From Candidatus Melainabacteria bacterium (GTDB lineage Bacteria > Cyanobacteriota > Vampirovibrionia > Obscuribacterales > Obscuribacteraceae): a stretch of DNA of 64,000 nucleotides. Position 1 is the first letter of the stretch, and every line of letters starts with the position of its first letter. This document shows, piece after piece, positions 15,881 to 25,502 of the stretch. The notes beneath the pieces were generated by a model. That model did not search any database and was not told the origin of the DNA. It worked only from the letters and a program-made list of their open reading frames with translations. The DNA is taken from contig JAFKGK010000001.1 of assembly GCA_017307165.1 (NCBI GenBank), positions 62,001 to 126,000 of the forward strand. The letters are read 5' to 3'. The position numbers and the translations under genes were made by a program.

Positions 15881-17508
15881 TGCGTAAATCCCCAATGCAA
15901 GAGGTCCAAGGCCCTTTGACCGATGGCGCAAGAGCCAGTTTTAACAAGCAAAATGTCGCTAGCGAAGTGCGCGACACCCTCCTGCGGGCACGGGCCGATC
16001 TCGACCAGGGCAATCCGGAAAAGGCCAGACTGGCTCTCGGGCCGGCTCTCAATTGGCTGGAAAGCTATTATGGGGCTTATGCCGACATGCATTTTGCGCT
16101 CAGCCTGCGCGATATAGGTGAGCAACTATATAAAGAGAGCTATTATCAGGATGCTCTGCGTTGCCTGTTGCTGGCCGGACGGATTGCTGACAGGTTTGTC
16201 GAGCCTGGCAATCGAGAAAGTATGAAGGTCCTTTATCTGGTTGAAGCTTGTCTGGAGCAGATCCCCCGCTCCTCGGTCTTTTTAGCGGCTGGATCGCTCG
16301 TTTCCAACCCGGCCAGGCTACGTGAAGCACAAGCCGGCATCAAGCCACGTCATAACGAAAATCGGGAGTATCAGTCCAATACTTTTTCGCAGATACAGAT
16401 GGAGATCGACCGGACACGCCAGTTGATGGCGCAAAATGAGGATGCGCCCAGTGAAGCGGCGCCTCAAGGCGTGATTGGGCGCGAGGCTCGGTTTGCAAAT
16501 GATACTCGTGACAAGAGTCTCGACAAGATCCGACTGGCCGAGCTCGTATTGTCTGTGATTTTTGCTCTTGCTCTGCTCTTTGGGGCGACAAATCTAGAAT
16601 GCGGACCTCAGCCCGGTGCTGATGTGCGTTTTGAGAGTCTTGACGGTGCTGACCGCCTGGAGTACATGCCTGACGCCGGCAAGGTCAGATATGGAGTCAG
16701 GCCGGCCATCAATATGACTTGCACCACCCCGGCAAATGTCTGGTGGTGCCTTATCGGTTCGCTTTTTAGCCGCCCTGTGATGGCTCAGCTCGATCGCGAC
16801 GCACTTTATCTTGAGGATGGGAGTGCTTTTTATCTCGAGAGTGCTCCTGAGGCCGTGCTGGCAAAGCAGATAAAGCGACTGGACAGAGACGCGCTCTATA
16901 AAAGCTCAGTCAAGAGCCTGACCTACAAAAACCCATTTGCCAAAAACCGCCAGGAGACGGTCAATGTGCTGCGCGAAAAGACTGTGGGTGATACAGAGCT
17001 CGCCCTTATGCAATTCAAGGCGATCAGCGGCAAATCATTGTCTACCTCCGGCGCCGAACGCTCGAACGAGTCCCAGTACATGCCAGGTGCCATCGATGCC
17101 TATATTTACAAGCCTCAGCTCAACGCGCGTTTCCGGACGGCGAGCATCATCCGTGGCTATGACCGGATGGGAATGCCCCTGCGCCTGGGTAAACCAGGGT
17201 ATTTTCTTACTGCCCAGACCGTCGACGACAAGTCTGCGGCACCGCTATCACGATCGACCAATATATTGGAAAGGCAACTGTATCGCCCACCCCGTCTCAT
17301 TATTGTAGAAAATTCACAACTGGCGCATACTGCGCTTTCGGCCAAACTCTTTGCCACGGGCATTTTTATATTGGGGTTGATTACAGGGGTCGGTCTGCTC
17401 TATCCGGCCGGGCGCCGACGCGGCTTTTCGGCAGTCGTCCTCAATGTCATCGGCCTAACGCTTTTGTCTTTCTGTCTCTTTGGCGTGATCGGCCTGTTCC
17501 TGCCTTGA
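15880..17508 (+). CDS. Membrane protein with helical N-terminal domain, unknown function
   Basis: The product is 542 residues from TTG, or 537 from the in-frame ATG at 15895. Residues about 20-120 are TPR-like helices (ARADLDQGNPEKARLALGPA). One membrane helix lies near 212-232, and two more near 486-505 and 517-540 at the C-terminus. The part between, about 235-480, would be extracytoplasmic and has no domain I recognise. It is divergent from the MshEN-like operon across 190 bases and lies 49 bases before a small acidic protein gene. Confidence 0.7.
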   Translation: MRKSPMQEVQGPLTDGARASFNKQNVASEVRDTLLRARADLDQGNPEKARLALGPALNWLESYYGAYADMHFALSLRDIGEQLYKESYYQDALRCLLLAGRIADRFVEPGNRESMKVLYLVEACLEQIPRSSVFLAAGSLVSNPARLREAQAGIKPRHNENREYQSNTFSQIQMEIDRTRQLMAQNEDAPSEAAPQGVIGREARFANDTRDKSLDKIRLAELVLSVIFALALLFGATNLECGPQPGADVRFESLDGADRLEYMPDAGKVRYGVRPAINMTCTTPANVWWCLIGSLFSRPVMAQLDRDALYLEDGSAFYLESAPEAVLAKQIKRLDRDALYKSSVKSLTYKNPFAKNRQETVNVLREKTVGDTELALMQFKAISGKSLSTSGAERSNESQYMPGAIDAYIYKPQLNARFRTASIIRGYDRMGMPLRLGKPGYFLTAQTVDDKSAAPLSRSTNILERQLYRPPRLIIVENSQLAHTALSAKLFATGIFILGLITGVGLLYPAGRRRGFSAVVLNVIGLTLLSFCLFGVIGLFLP

Positions 17509-17557
17509 GATATGCTAGCATTTTGTAGTTTTCGAATCGAATCGCAAGGAGCGCGAA

Positions 17558-17752
17558 ATGTCCCAGACCGCAACAGTAATGGATTCCGCATTGTTAGAAG
17601 AAGTAGTGCATTGGGTCAAGACCCTCACTTCGGTTGGCGTTTCTCCCGACAAGGCCGCCGAAATCACCACCGATCTCTTGCTCGCTGTCAACGAAACCTC
17701 CCATGAGGAAGAAGACTACGACATGGACGGTGATTTTGAGGACGAAGAATAG
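17558..17752 (+). CDS. Small acidic protein
   Basis: The 64-residue protein has an amphipathic N-terminal half (LLEEVVHWVKTLTSVGVSPD) and a strongly acidic tail (EEEDYDMDGDFEDEE). AGGAG lies seven bases upstream of ATG, and a terminator follows within 35 bases, so it is very likely translated. It could be an adaptor or a regulator binding a basic partner; I do not recognise the family. Confidence 0.7.
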   Translation: MSQTATVMDSALLEEVVHWVKTLTSVGVSPDKAAEITTDLLLAVNETSHEEEDYDMDGDFEDEE

Positions 17753-17784
17753 GCTCGAAGCCTCTGACAAGGCATAGCAAATAA

Positions 17785-17827
17785 AACGCCCCGGTGCAGA
17801 TCCAATGACTAGCCGGGGCGTTTTTTT
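17785..17827 (+). terminator. Rho-independent terminator
   Basis: A perfect 10-bp stem (AACGCCCCGG with CCGGGGCGTT) and an 18-base loop are followed by a run of seven T. It closes the unit ending with the small acidic protein and separates it from the kinase pair. Confidence 0.93.
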
Positions 17828-17866
17828 GCGTTTTTTTTAGTCCAAAACTTGGTAGGGATCTATTAT

Positions 17867-19420
17867 ATGTCCCAAAATAGTGATGCTCCAGCCATACGAT
17901 ATACAGATATCGACGATGCGGCCCAGGCCCTCGTCGCGGAGCAGGATGCGCAAGAGGCGGCCCGTGAAAGCCAGGCTCTCAACACTCTGAGCTACAACTC
18001 GATCCAAATAGACGTATTGCGCGGCTCGATCGTTTTGTCTTCGCCGGTATGGCTGGTCTGGCCTCTGGTCACCATAGCGCACTGGGTCATGGACGGCACG
18101 ATAGCTCATAACATTCAGGCGACCATCTATCTCTTTGGGCTGATGGCAGCTTGTTTTGCGACGTTTTATTTTTTGCGCAAAGAGACCTTGCAATTGGGAA
18201 GAAATGGTTTTAGATTGCCCCTCAGTCAATGTCTTGCAGCGCGGGGGAAGATTCAGAGATATTGGCATGAGTTGACCGAGATCAATTTTCAAGCACCAGA
18301 AGGCGATTATGCGCATCCCAAAAAGATGGTGCTGCGCTTTGCTGATGGTGCCGCTGTGCCGATCTCGCTTTCAGCGCTCAAAAAAAACGGTCTCAGGCAG
18401 TGGCTTCTGGCCGTGCAGTACTTTGCTCCTCACACAGGGTTTGTACCAGCCTTGTCCAGACTCGATCTCAATCTCGAGGCTGCAATGCCTCTGGTTGCCC
18501 TGCATCCATCGTATACTCAGCTCTGGCAAGAGTCGCTCTCCATGCGCTTTGGGTCGACGACATTTGTTCCTTTGTCTTGTGGCGATAAGCTCGGCAATGG
18601 CCGTTACAAGATCCAGGGGCAGCTGGGTTTTGGTGGATTGTCGGCTGTATATCTCGCTTGTCGCATCTTCAGCGACGAAGCAGACCAAAATGGCCAGATC
18701 TGCGTAATAAAAGAAGCAGTATTGCCCCTTGGTGTCGATCAAGAGATTAAAGCCAAGGCCATAGAACTATTTGCTCGCGAAGCCAGTTTGCTATCGTCTT
18801 TGAGACACGACCAGATCGCAAGCGTACTCGATTACTTTGTCGAGAACGACAGGCATTATCTAGTCCTGCAGTATATCGAAGGACAGGACATGAGATCCTT
18901 TGTCCGCGACAATGGCGCGGTGGCACCATATCAGGTGCGACGCTGGTTGGCCAGCATTCTCGAGGTGGTGGGCTATCTGCATAGCCACAATCCTCCCGTG
19001 CTGCATCGCGATATCAGTCCGGACAACCTGATGCTGGGCCGGGACGGACGTATATTTCTCATAGATTTTGGTGCTGCCAATCATTTTCTCGGCACCGCTA
19101 CCGGTACCATGATCGGCAAGCAACACTATATCCCACCGGAGCAGTTTAGAGGACATGCCAGTTTTGCTTCCGATATATACGCCATTGCCGGCACTGCCTT
19201 TTATATGCTGACTGGACGCGATCCCGAGCCTTTAATGCAAATCGATGGTGCCGCACTTGCCGCTGAGTTTGCCGCCAAAGGCAGTGGCAATCAAAAGGAC
19301 CAGGAGTCTATGGCTTTGCTAGCGCCTTTGTTAGAAAGAGCCAGCGCTTTAGAAGTGAGCGATAGGTTGGCCGATGTGGCTATATTTGCACGAGCCCTCC
19401 AGGACGGTGCAGATGGATAA
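17867..19420 (+). CDS. Membrane Ser/Thr kinase (HRDIS type), first of a pair
   Basis: The product is 517 residues; ATG at 17867 is preferred (GTAGGGA nine bases upstream) over TTG at 17849. Two membrane helices (about 58-75 and 84-103) are followed by a beta-rich stretch like a membrane-bound PH-type domain (104-220). The kinase domain then runs from about 246 to the end. Visible are GFGGLS (254-259), ATP lysine K282 in CVIKEAVLP, DFG at 400-402 and IPPEQFRG. The catalytic loop reads HRDISPDN (380-387), with Ser384 where most kinases have Lys; this variant recurs in bacterial kinases and need not mean loss of activity. The stop overlaps the start of the next, similar kinase by eight bases. 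Confidence 0.88.
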   Translation: MSQNSDAPAIRYTDIDDAAQALVAEQDAQEAARESQALNTLSYNSIQIDVLRGSIVLSSPVWLVWPLVTIAHWVMDGTIAHNIQATIYLFGLMAACFATFYFLRKETLQLGRNGFRLPLSQCLAARGKIQRYWHELTEINFQAPEGDYAHPKKMVLRFADGAAVPISLSALKKNGLRQWLLAVQYFAPHTGFVPALSRLDLNLEAAMPLVALHPSYTQLWQESLSMRFGSTTFVPLSCGDKLGNGRYKIQGQLGFGGLSAVYLACRIFSDEADQNGQICVIKEAVLPLGVDQEIKAKAIELFAREASLLSSLRHDQIASVLDYFVENDRHYLVLQYIEGQDMRSFVRDNGAVAPYQVRRWLASILEVVGYLHSHNPPVLHRDISPDNLMLGRDGRIFLIDFGAANHFLGTATGTMIGKQHYIPPEQFRGHASFASDIYAIAGTAFYMLTGRDPEPLMQIDGAALAAEFAAKGSGNQKDQESMALLAPLLERASALEVSDRLADVAIFARALQDGADG

Positions 19421-20951
19421 TACCGTTTCTCTCTTTGCTGCTTCTGAAACTGACGAGGTCGAGCCGATCTATCGGTTTGGCAATTTTAAGATCTTGCGTC
19501 GTATTAGCGAGCCCAGTCGTATCCTGAGTGCGATCTTTAAAGTCAATCTGGTGGCCGGGCTTGCTTTTGTCGCTTATTGCGCTCTGATGCTCGAAAAAGG
19601 ACGTGATCTGGGGCCAAACATTTTTGCTTTGATCGCTGCAATCTTTGCCCTACCGCTTTTTTACTTCGTTTTTGTCTGGTATCGGCATTTGCCCAGACGA
19701 GTAAAGATCACCGCTCAGGGCATTTATATTGCCTGTGACTTTAGCGATGCGTTTTATAGCGAGCAACTCATTCCCTGGAGTCTTGTGCGTAGTGTCGAGA
19801 TAAAAAACATGCGCAATTTTTATCCTGAGGCCGAGCCGCACCTGGTCATCAAGCTTGGTGGGGCGAGGGCGCTAGAGACTCATTATATTGCGCTCGATCA
19901 GGTATACACGGACAACTCTGAAATCTCCCTTTTGCATGATCTTGATACTTGGGCTCCGCATCTGCGTTTTGCCTTGCCGGGAGCAATTGGAGACAATACG
20001 CGCCAGGGACTGAGGAGTGATGGGCGGGATAATGCTTTTGGTGGTCATACTGAGTTGTGGTTGCACGAGTTTGCCACCGCTGGTGGTCGTAAAAACTCTC
20101 AAGTGCTCAAGGCCGGAGATAGCCTCAAAGGAGGCGCCTATGTGGTCCAGGGGCTATTGTCTGGCGGGGGGCAGGGGAATACTTATGTAGCAGATGTAGC
20201 CGATGTCGCAGATCTAGCAGAATCTATAGATAAAAAATGTGTTCTAAAATGCGTTCTAAAATGTGTCTTAAAATGCGTTTTAAAAGAATACATCCTCCCC
20301 ATCTATCGCGGTGCTGGAGTAACCGAAGCCCTCGCAGACAAGCTGCACTACGAGGCAGGTATTTTAAAAAAACTGCATCATCCAAATATCGTTGCCTTGC
20401 ATGATGTCTTTGTCGAAGATTTTAGAGGTTATCTTGTTCTCGAATACGCACAAGGAGTCACTTTGCGGCAACTACTTGCTGATCGGGGCCCCTTGCCTCA
20501 GCAAGACATACTAGAGATAGCCCGGATTTTTTCATCTGTACTGGCTTATTTGCACGGTCAGTACCCACCGGTTTTGCATCGGGATCTGGCTCCTGACAAT
20601 ATCATGGTCGATGAGACCGATTATGCAGCAAGTCTCAAGGTCGTTGATTTTAACGTTGCTCAGGTCCTCGAGGCCGGCCGCGGCGGCACCATTGTAGGCA
20701 AACAGGCCTATCTTGCGCCAGAGCAGTTTCGCGGCCATCCTTTACCGGCTTCGGACATTTATTCGCTGGGTGCTACCCTGTTTTTTTTAGCAACAGGCTG
20801 CGATCCACAACCTCTAGGTCTCTCTGAGGATAGTCTGCAGCAGTTGCCAATGCCATTGCAGGAGATTGTAGCTGCCTGTACGGCTTTTAAAGCCGAGGAC
20901 CGTCCAAGCGCCATTGCCCTGGGCGAGATCTTAGCGGCTAATAGTCTATAG
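19413..20951 (+). CDS. Membrane Ser/Thr kinase-like protein, second of a pair
   Basis: The 512-residue protein has the same plan as the upstream kinase: two membrane helices (about 44-61 and 68-90), a PH-like stretch, then a kinase domain. Differences suggest altered or lost activity. The glycine loop is SGGGQGN, the catalytic loop is HRDLAPDN (389-396, Ala393 for Lys), and DFG is replaced by DFN (412-414). The strand carrying the ATP lysine is preceded by four KCVL units (275-290), so that K291 in CVLKEYILP is the aligned lysine. ATG at 19413 lies within the end of the previous gene, so translation is coupled. It may act as a pseudokinase partner of its neighbour. Confidence 0.85.
   Translation: MDNTVSLFAASETDEVEPIYRFGNFKILRRISEPSRILSAIFKVNLVAGLAFVAYCALMLEKGRDLGPNIFALIAAIFALPLFYFVFVWYRHLPRRVKITAQGIYIACDFSDAFYSEQLIPWSLVRSVEIKNMRNFYPEAEPHLVIKLGGARALETHYIALDQVYTDNSEISLLHDLDTWAPHLRFALPGAIGDNTRQGLRSDGRDNAFGGHTELWLHEFATAGGRKNSQVLKAGDSLKGGAYVVQGLLSGGGQGNTYVADVADVADLAESIDKKCVLKCVLKCVLKCVLKEYILPIYRGAGVTEALADKLHYEAGILKKLHHPNIVALHDVFVEDFRGYLVLEYAQGVTLRQLLADRGPLPQQDILEIARIFSSVLAYLHGQYPPVLHRDLAPDNIMVDETDYAASLKVVDFNVAQVLEAGRGGTIVGKQAYLAPEQFRGHPLPASDIYSLGATLFFLATGCDPQPLGLSEDSLQQLPMPLQEIVAACTAFKAEDRPSAIALGEILAANSL
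20235..20282 (+). repeat. Four in-frame 12-bp repeats (KCVL) inside a kinase gene
   Basis: Units at 20235-20246, 20247-20258, 20259-20270 and 20271-20282 each encode Lys-Cys-Val-Leu, with silent third-base differences (tgt/tgc, cta/tta). They precede the true ATP-lysine strand. Just upstream, residues 259-267 are also repetitive (VADVADVAD). Changes in copy number would keep the reading frame. Confidence 0.92.
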
Positions 20952-21033
20952 ATTTATCTCATTGAGGCCATCATTGCTGGCAAAATGCGACATATGATGG
21001 TCCAATTAGTCGGGTATTGGGGGTAGTTTGCAA

Positions 21034-21963
21034 ATGGCGACGACCAGACTTAGACAAATCGCTCTTACCGCTGTAGCGGCTCTGATCGCTCTCTCCGGGC
21101 TCAGTGCTTGTGCCACAAGACCGGTCAACCAGCAGATCAAGGTGCTGGGTTCCGATACAATGGAAAAACTGACAGCCGACTGGGTCCGTATGTATATGCG
21201 CGGTCACCAGGGCGAACAAATTTTAGTCAGAGCGGGTGATACCGGTGCTGGTATCGCTAGCTTGATCGCTGGCGATATCGATCTGGCCGCTGCATCGCGT
21301 GAGATGACAGAAGAAGAGAGAGCTCTAGCTAAGAGCAAGGGTGTCAGACTAAAGAGAGTCACCGTCGCTCGCGATGCCGTCGCTATCATCGTCAGCCCTG
21401 TCAACAAGCTGACCCGGATCTCGCTGGAAGACTTGCGCAAGGTTTATCTAGGACAGATCAACACCTGGCAAAAGCTCGATCCTTCGCAAAATGCTGCTGA
21501 TCCGATCCGAGCCTTTGGTCGCGAAGCAAGCTCCGGCACATCTGATTATTTTCAAAAGCACATTCTCCAGGGTGATGCTTATGGCGGTGACGTCAAGCTC
21601 ATGCCATCGTCTGAAGCCATCATAGGTGGTGTCATGGGCAATCGGCTGGCCATAGGCTTTGTCGGGATGGCCCAGGCGCATCAGGCGCACGACAAGGTCA
21701 AGATACTCAAGCTCAATATGTCCAGCACGGCAGCCAATGCAGCAGCTACTACCACGGTCTCTGCAGCGAGCAATGCCGAGACTTCGGATGAGGCGCTCAG
21801 CTCGGATGAGTATCCTCTCTCGCGACCTCTGCTTTTTTACTATGATCTCTCCAAAGAAGCCAAGGTCAAGGCATTTGTCGATTATTGCTTGAGCAAGGAT
21901 GGGCAGGCTGCAGTATCAGAGATGGGCTTCATGCCTGCGCACAAGACTAATGCCTCAAAGTAA
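21034..21963 (+). CDS. PstS-like phosphate-binding lipoprotein
   Basis: This is an extracytoplasmic solute-binding protein of the PstS family. It begins with a lipoprotein signal: basic start, hydrophobic stretch and lipobox LSAC with Cys26. The mature part has VLGSDTMEKLTADW near its start and the family signature REASSGTSDYFQKHI, as in PstS. Later comes a low-complexity Ala/Thr/Ser insert (about 233-252). ATG at 21034 lies nine bases after GGGGGT; a TTG at 21028 is the alternative. No pstC, pstA or pstB lies nearby. Instead the gene overlaps metH by 14 bases. It may be a sensor or scavenger rather than part of a local transporter operon. Confidence 0.82.
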   Translation: MATTRLRQIALTAVAALIALSGLSACATRPVNQQIKVLGSDTMEKLTADWVRMYMRGHQGEQILVRAGDTGAGIASLIAGDIDLAAASREMTEEERALAKSKGVRLKRVTVARDAVAIIVSPVNKLTRISLEDLRKVYLGQINTWQKLDPSQNAADPIRAFGREASSGTSDYFQKHILQGDAYGGDVKLMPSSEAIIGGVMGNRLAIGFVGMAQAHQAHDKVKILKLNMSSTAANAAATTTVSAASNAETSDEALSSDEYPLSRPLLFYYDLSKEAKVKAFVDYCLSKDGQAAVSEMGFMPAHKTNASK

Positions 21964-24900
21964 GATCAATAAATCGGATTTTCTATCGGCTCTCAAAGAA
22001 AGAGTGATCGTCTTTGATGGTGCCATGGGCAGCTCTATACATACATTCGATCTTTCGCTCGATGATTATGGTGGCTACGAAAACTGCCCCGAGATCCTCG
22101 TCGAGACACGTCCGGAAGTGATCGAGTCGATACATGCTTCTTTTTTTGCTGTTGGTTGCGATGCTGTGGAGACCGATACTTTTGGCGGTTCGCCCATAGT
22201 CTTGCAAGAGTTTGGCCTGGCTCATCGAGCCTATGAGCTCAATCTCAAGGCCGCTCGCTTGGCTCGCAAAGTTGCTGATAGCTTTAGCGGGGATAAGCAG
22301 CGCTATGTATCTGGTTCTATCGGTCCTACTACCAAAATCCCTTCCCTGGGTCACATCAGTCTGGGTGAAATGCACGATGCTTATATGGTGCAGGTCGAAG
22401 GCCTCATGGATGGTGGTGTGGACTGCTTGCAGTTTGAGACTGGGCAAGATCTTTTGCAGGCCAAGGCCGCGATCCTCGCCTGCCAGGACATTTTTAAAAA
22501 AAAGGGTCGTCGCCTCCCGATAATCGCTCAAGTCACGCTCGAGGCACCCCCCCTGGGCACCATGCTGGTCGGCACTGATGTAGCTGCGGCGCTGGCCACT
22601 CTGGCGGCTTATCCGATCGACGTCATCGGCATCAATTGTGCCACCGGTCCGCGCGAGATGTTTGATCCGGTATCCTATCTCTGTCGCAATTTTGATCGAT
22701 ACGTGTCGGTGTTGCCCAATGCGGGTCTGCCCGAAAATATAAATGGCGAGACTGTCTACAAATTGCAGCCTGATCAATTGGCGGATGCTCTCAAGTATTT
22801 TGTCGAAAAGGATGGAGTCAATATCGTAGGAGGTTGCTGCGGCACTACTCCTGCGCATCTCGCGGCTGTCGTCGCCGCTGTCGGCGATCGTGCGCCACTG
22901 CCGCGTCATGCCCCGCCTCCCGAAGGCGCGGCTTCGATATACACTGCCATGTCCTTTGCCGTGGACAATCCACCTCTAATCGTCGGCGAGAGGGCCAATA
23001 CAAACGGCAGCAAAAAATTTAAAGAACTGCTCGAACGCGATGACCTCGATGGCATGGTGGCACTAGCGCGTGACCAGGAAAAGGAGGGTGCGCATATCCT
23101 CGATATCTGCACGGCTTATGTCGGACGCGACGAAGCTTTGGATATGGAGCGCTTTCTCAAGCGACTAAACAACGAGCTCACCGTGCCGGTGATGATCGAC
23201 TCGACCGAGTATCCTGTCATCCAAAGATCCCTTGCCTTGCTTGCAGGCAAGCCCATCGTCAACTCCATCAATCTCGAGGATGGCGTGGACAAGATGCTGC
23301 AAAAAGTAGACCTCATTCATCAATATGGCGCGGCTGCAGTGGCTCTGACCATCGACGAAGAAGGCATGGCCAAGACCCTCGAGCGTAAGGTAGCTATAGC
23401 GCGCCGCATCTATGACCTCTGCCTTTCGCGCGGCATGCAGCCTCAAGATTTGATCTTTGATGCTCTGACTTTCACTTTGAGCACCGGTAACGACGACGAT
23501 CGCCGGCTGGGCATGGCGACGCTCGAGGCGATTTGCGAGATCAAAAAGACCTTGCCTGGTGTGCGCACTATACTTGGTGTCAGCAATATATCCTTTGGCT
23601 TTGATCCAAAGATCAGGCGTATCCTCAATTCGGTCTTCCTCCATCATGCGGTGGCGGCAGGGCTCGATATGGCTATCGTCAATGCACAAAAAATATTGCC
23701 GCTCTACAAGATCGATGAGTCTGAAGTGGCCTTGCATGACAGGCTGATCTTTGACGATCATTCGGCGGGAGATCCGCTTTTTGTCTTGCTCGATTTTTAT
23801 CGCAATAAAAAAGTGGATGACGGCAAAAACCGCGTGGCCAAACAGGCCGCATCGATCGAGGAGGCCCTCAAGCAGCGCATCGTGGATGGTGCACGCGTCG
23901 GTCTCGAATCCGATCTACAAAAGGCACTCGAGACTTACGCACCTCTCTCTATCATCAACGACATCCTGCTCGAGGGGATGAAGACTGTTGGCGAGCTCTT
24001 TGGCTCGGGCAAGATGCAATTGCCCTTTGTGCTCCAGTCTGCTGAGACGATGAAGGCGGCCGTGGCCCATCTGGAGCCATTAATGGAAAAACGCAGTGGT
24101 GATAGTCGCGGCACGATGATCTTAGCCACTGTCAAAGGCGATGTGCACGATATCGGCAAAAACCTAGTCGATATCATCCTCAGCAATAACGGCTATAAGG
24201 TCGTAAATCTAGGCATCAAGCAGCCTATAGAAAACATCATTGCCGCCTACGAAGAGCATGGGGCCAGTTGCATAGGCATGTCCGGCCTGCTTGTTAAATC
24301 GACTGTGATCATGAAGGAGAATCTAGAAATCCTCAATCAAAGGGGCATAGATGTACCGATCATCCTTGGCGGCGCAGCCCTGACCAGGCGATATGTCGAA
24401 GAAGATTGCCGCAAGGTCTACAAAGGACCGATCTACTACGGCCAGGATGCCTTTGACGATCTCCGGTATATGGAGGAAATTGCCGAAGCAAGGGGACGGC
24501 TACCAGAACAAGAACACGAATCTTTTGATCCGCCAGAAGAGACCGATACTCAGCCAGTTTTTGTGAGTGCCGCACCTGAAGTCAATGTCCAGAGCGATAT
24601 AGCTCCTGATCCAGAGCAGGCTCTGCCACCGTTCTGGGGCAGTCGCATCGTCAATGACATTTCACTTGCTGATGTATTTGAGCATATCAACGAGCTTGCT
24701 TTGATCAAGGGACAGTTTAGAGTGCGTCAGGGAGATTTGACCGATGATGAGTATGCAAGACTTTTGCAAGAAAGAGTCTACCCTCAATTAGAGGCATTGA
24801 AAGTCGAGGCTGTCGAGCACGGATATCTTGTGCCACGTGCAGTTTACGGTTATTTTCCTGCAAGGGCCGAGGGCAACGACCTTATCATTTACAAACCCGA

Positions 24901-25450
24901 TCGCGAGCATGGAGATCTTACTGGAGCAGATCTTGCAGAATGGGTCAGATTTACTTTCCCGCGTCAGAAATCGGGCAGGCATCTCTGTATCTCAGATTTT
25001 TTCCGCACGCAAAATAATGATGGTGATACAGGGCAAAAATATGCCGTGGTGCCATTTCAGATCGCGACCATGGGGCAAGAGGCCTCGACTCGATCGGCAC
25101 AGCTTTTTGCGGCAGATCGTTACAGTGATTATCTTTACTTTCACGGTTTGGCCGTAGAATCGGCTGAGGGATTGGCTGAGGTTTTGCACAAACGGATTCG
25201 AGCCGAGCTAGGTTTTGCGGGGTATGATGCGGCCGATCGCCAAAAGATGTTTCAACAGGGCTATCGCGGCACTCGCTATAGTTTTGGCTACCCAGCCTGT
25301 CCTCGTCTCGAGGATCAGGTGCAGCTTTTTGAGTTGCTCGAGCCGGGACGCGTAGGCATCGAGTTGACTGAGGAGTACCAGTTAGTACCGGAACAGTCTA
25401 CTTCGGCGATAGTGGTACAACATCCGGAAGCCAAGTATTTCAATATATAA
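21950..25450 (+). CDS. metH: Cobalamin-dependent methionine synthase
   Basis: MetH moves a methyl group from 5-methyltetrahydrofolate through cobalamin to homocysteine. All modules of the long form are here (1,166 residues). The homocysteine domain has FDGAMGSSIH at its start and zinc-binding IVGGCCGTTPAHL. The pterin domain begins near PPLIVGERANTNGSKKF. The cobalamin cap and domain have the B12-ligand motif DVHDIG (731-736, His733). The C-terminal reactivation domain has RYSFGYPACPRLEDQ. The start at 21950 lies inside the pstS-like gene, 14 bases before its end; a longer frame would begin deeper in that gene. The enzyme is cytoplasmic and depends on B12 supply. No cobalamin riboswitch is visible upstream. 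Confidence 0.96.
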   Translation: MPQSKINKSDFLSALKERVIVFDGAMGSSIHTFDLSLDDYGGYENCPEILVETRPEVIESIHASFFAVGCDAVETDTFGGSPIVLQEFGLAHRAYELNLKAARLARKVADSFSGDKQRYVSGSIGPTTKIPSLGHISLGEMHDAYMVQVEGLMDGGVDCLQFETGQDLLQAKAAILACQDIFKKKGRRLPIIAQVTLEAPPLGTMLVGTDVAAALATLAAYPIDVIGINCATGPREMFDPVSYLCRNFDRYVSVLPNAGLPENINGETVYKLQPDQLADALKYFVEKDGVNIVGGCCGTTPAHLAAVVAAVGDRAPLPRHAPPPEGAASIYTAMSFAVDNPPLIVGERANTNGSKKFKELLERDDLDGMVALARDQEKEGAHILDICTAYVGRDEALDMERFLKRLNNELTVPVMIDSTEYPVIQRSLALLAGKPIVNSINLEDGVDKMLQKVDLIHQYGAAAVALTIDEEGMAKTLERKVAIARRIYDLCLSRGMQPQDLIFDALTFTLSTGNDDDRRLGMATLEAICEIKKTLPGVRTILGVSNISFGFDPKIRRILNSVFLHHAVAAGLDMAIVNAQKILPLYKIDESEVALHDRLIFDDHSAGDPLFVLLDFYRNKKVDDGKNRVAKQAASIEEALKQRIVDGARVGLESDLQKALETYAPLSIINDILLEGMKTVGELFGSGKMQLPFVLQSAETMKAAVAHLEPLMEKRSGDSRGTMILATVKGDVHDIGKNLVDIILSNNGYKVVNLGIKQPIENIIAAYEEHGASCIGMSGLLVKSTVIMKENLEILNQRGIDVPIILGGAALTRRYVEEDCRKVYKGPIYYGQDAFDDLRYMEEIAEARGRLPEQEHESFDPPEETDTQPVFVSAAPEVNVQSDIAPDPEQALPPFWGSRIVNDISLADVFEHINELALIKGQFRVRQGDLTDDEYARLLQERVYPQLEALKVEAVEHGYLVPRAVYGYFPARAEGNDLIIYKPDREHGDLTGADLAEWVRFTFPRQKSGRHLCISDFFRTQNNDGDTGQKYAVVPFQIATMGQEASTRSAQLFAADRYSDYLYFHGLAVESAEGLAEVLHKRIRAELGFAGYDAADRQKMFQQGYRGTRYSFGYPACPRLEDQVQLFELLEPGRVGIELTEEYQLVPEQSTSAIVVQHPEAKYFNI

Positions 25451-25502
25451 GTGCAATATAGTTGAGCTATAATCGGGTCCTGCAAGTTTTGCCAGGAGAT
25501 AA

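Noticed and set aside
20952..21033. Possible cobalamin or SAM riboswitch before the PstS-metH unit
   Set aside because: The gap is about 80 bases, too short, and no B12-box-like or SAM-I-like core is visible.
21983..22909. 308-codon minus-strand frame
   Set aside because: It lies wholly antisense to the homocysteine-binding domain of metH and shows no domain or start signals.
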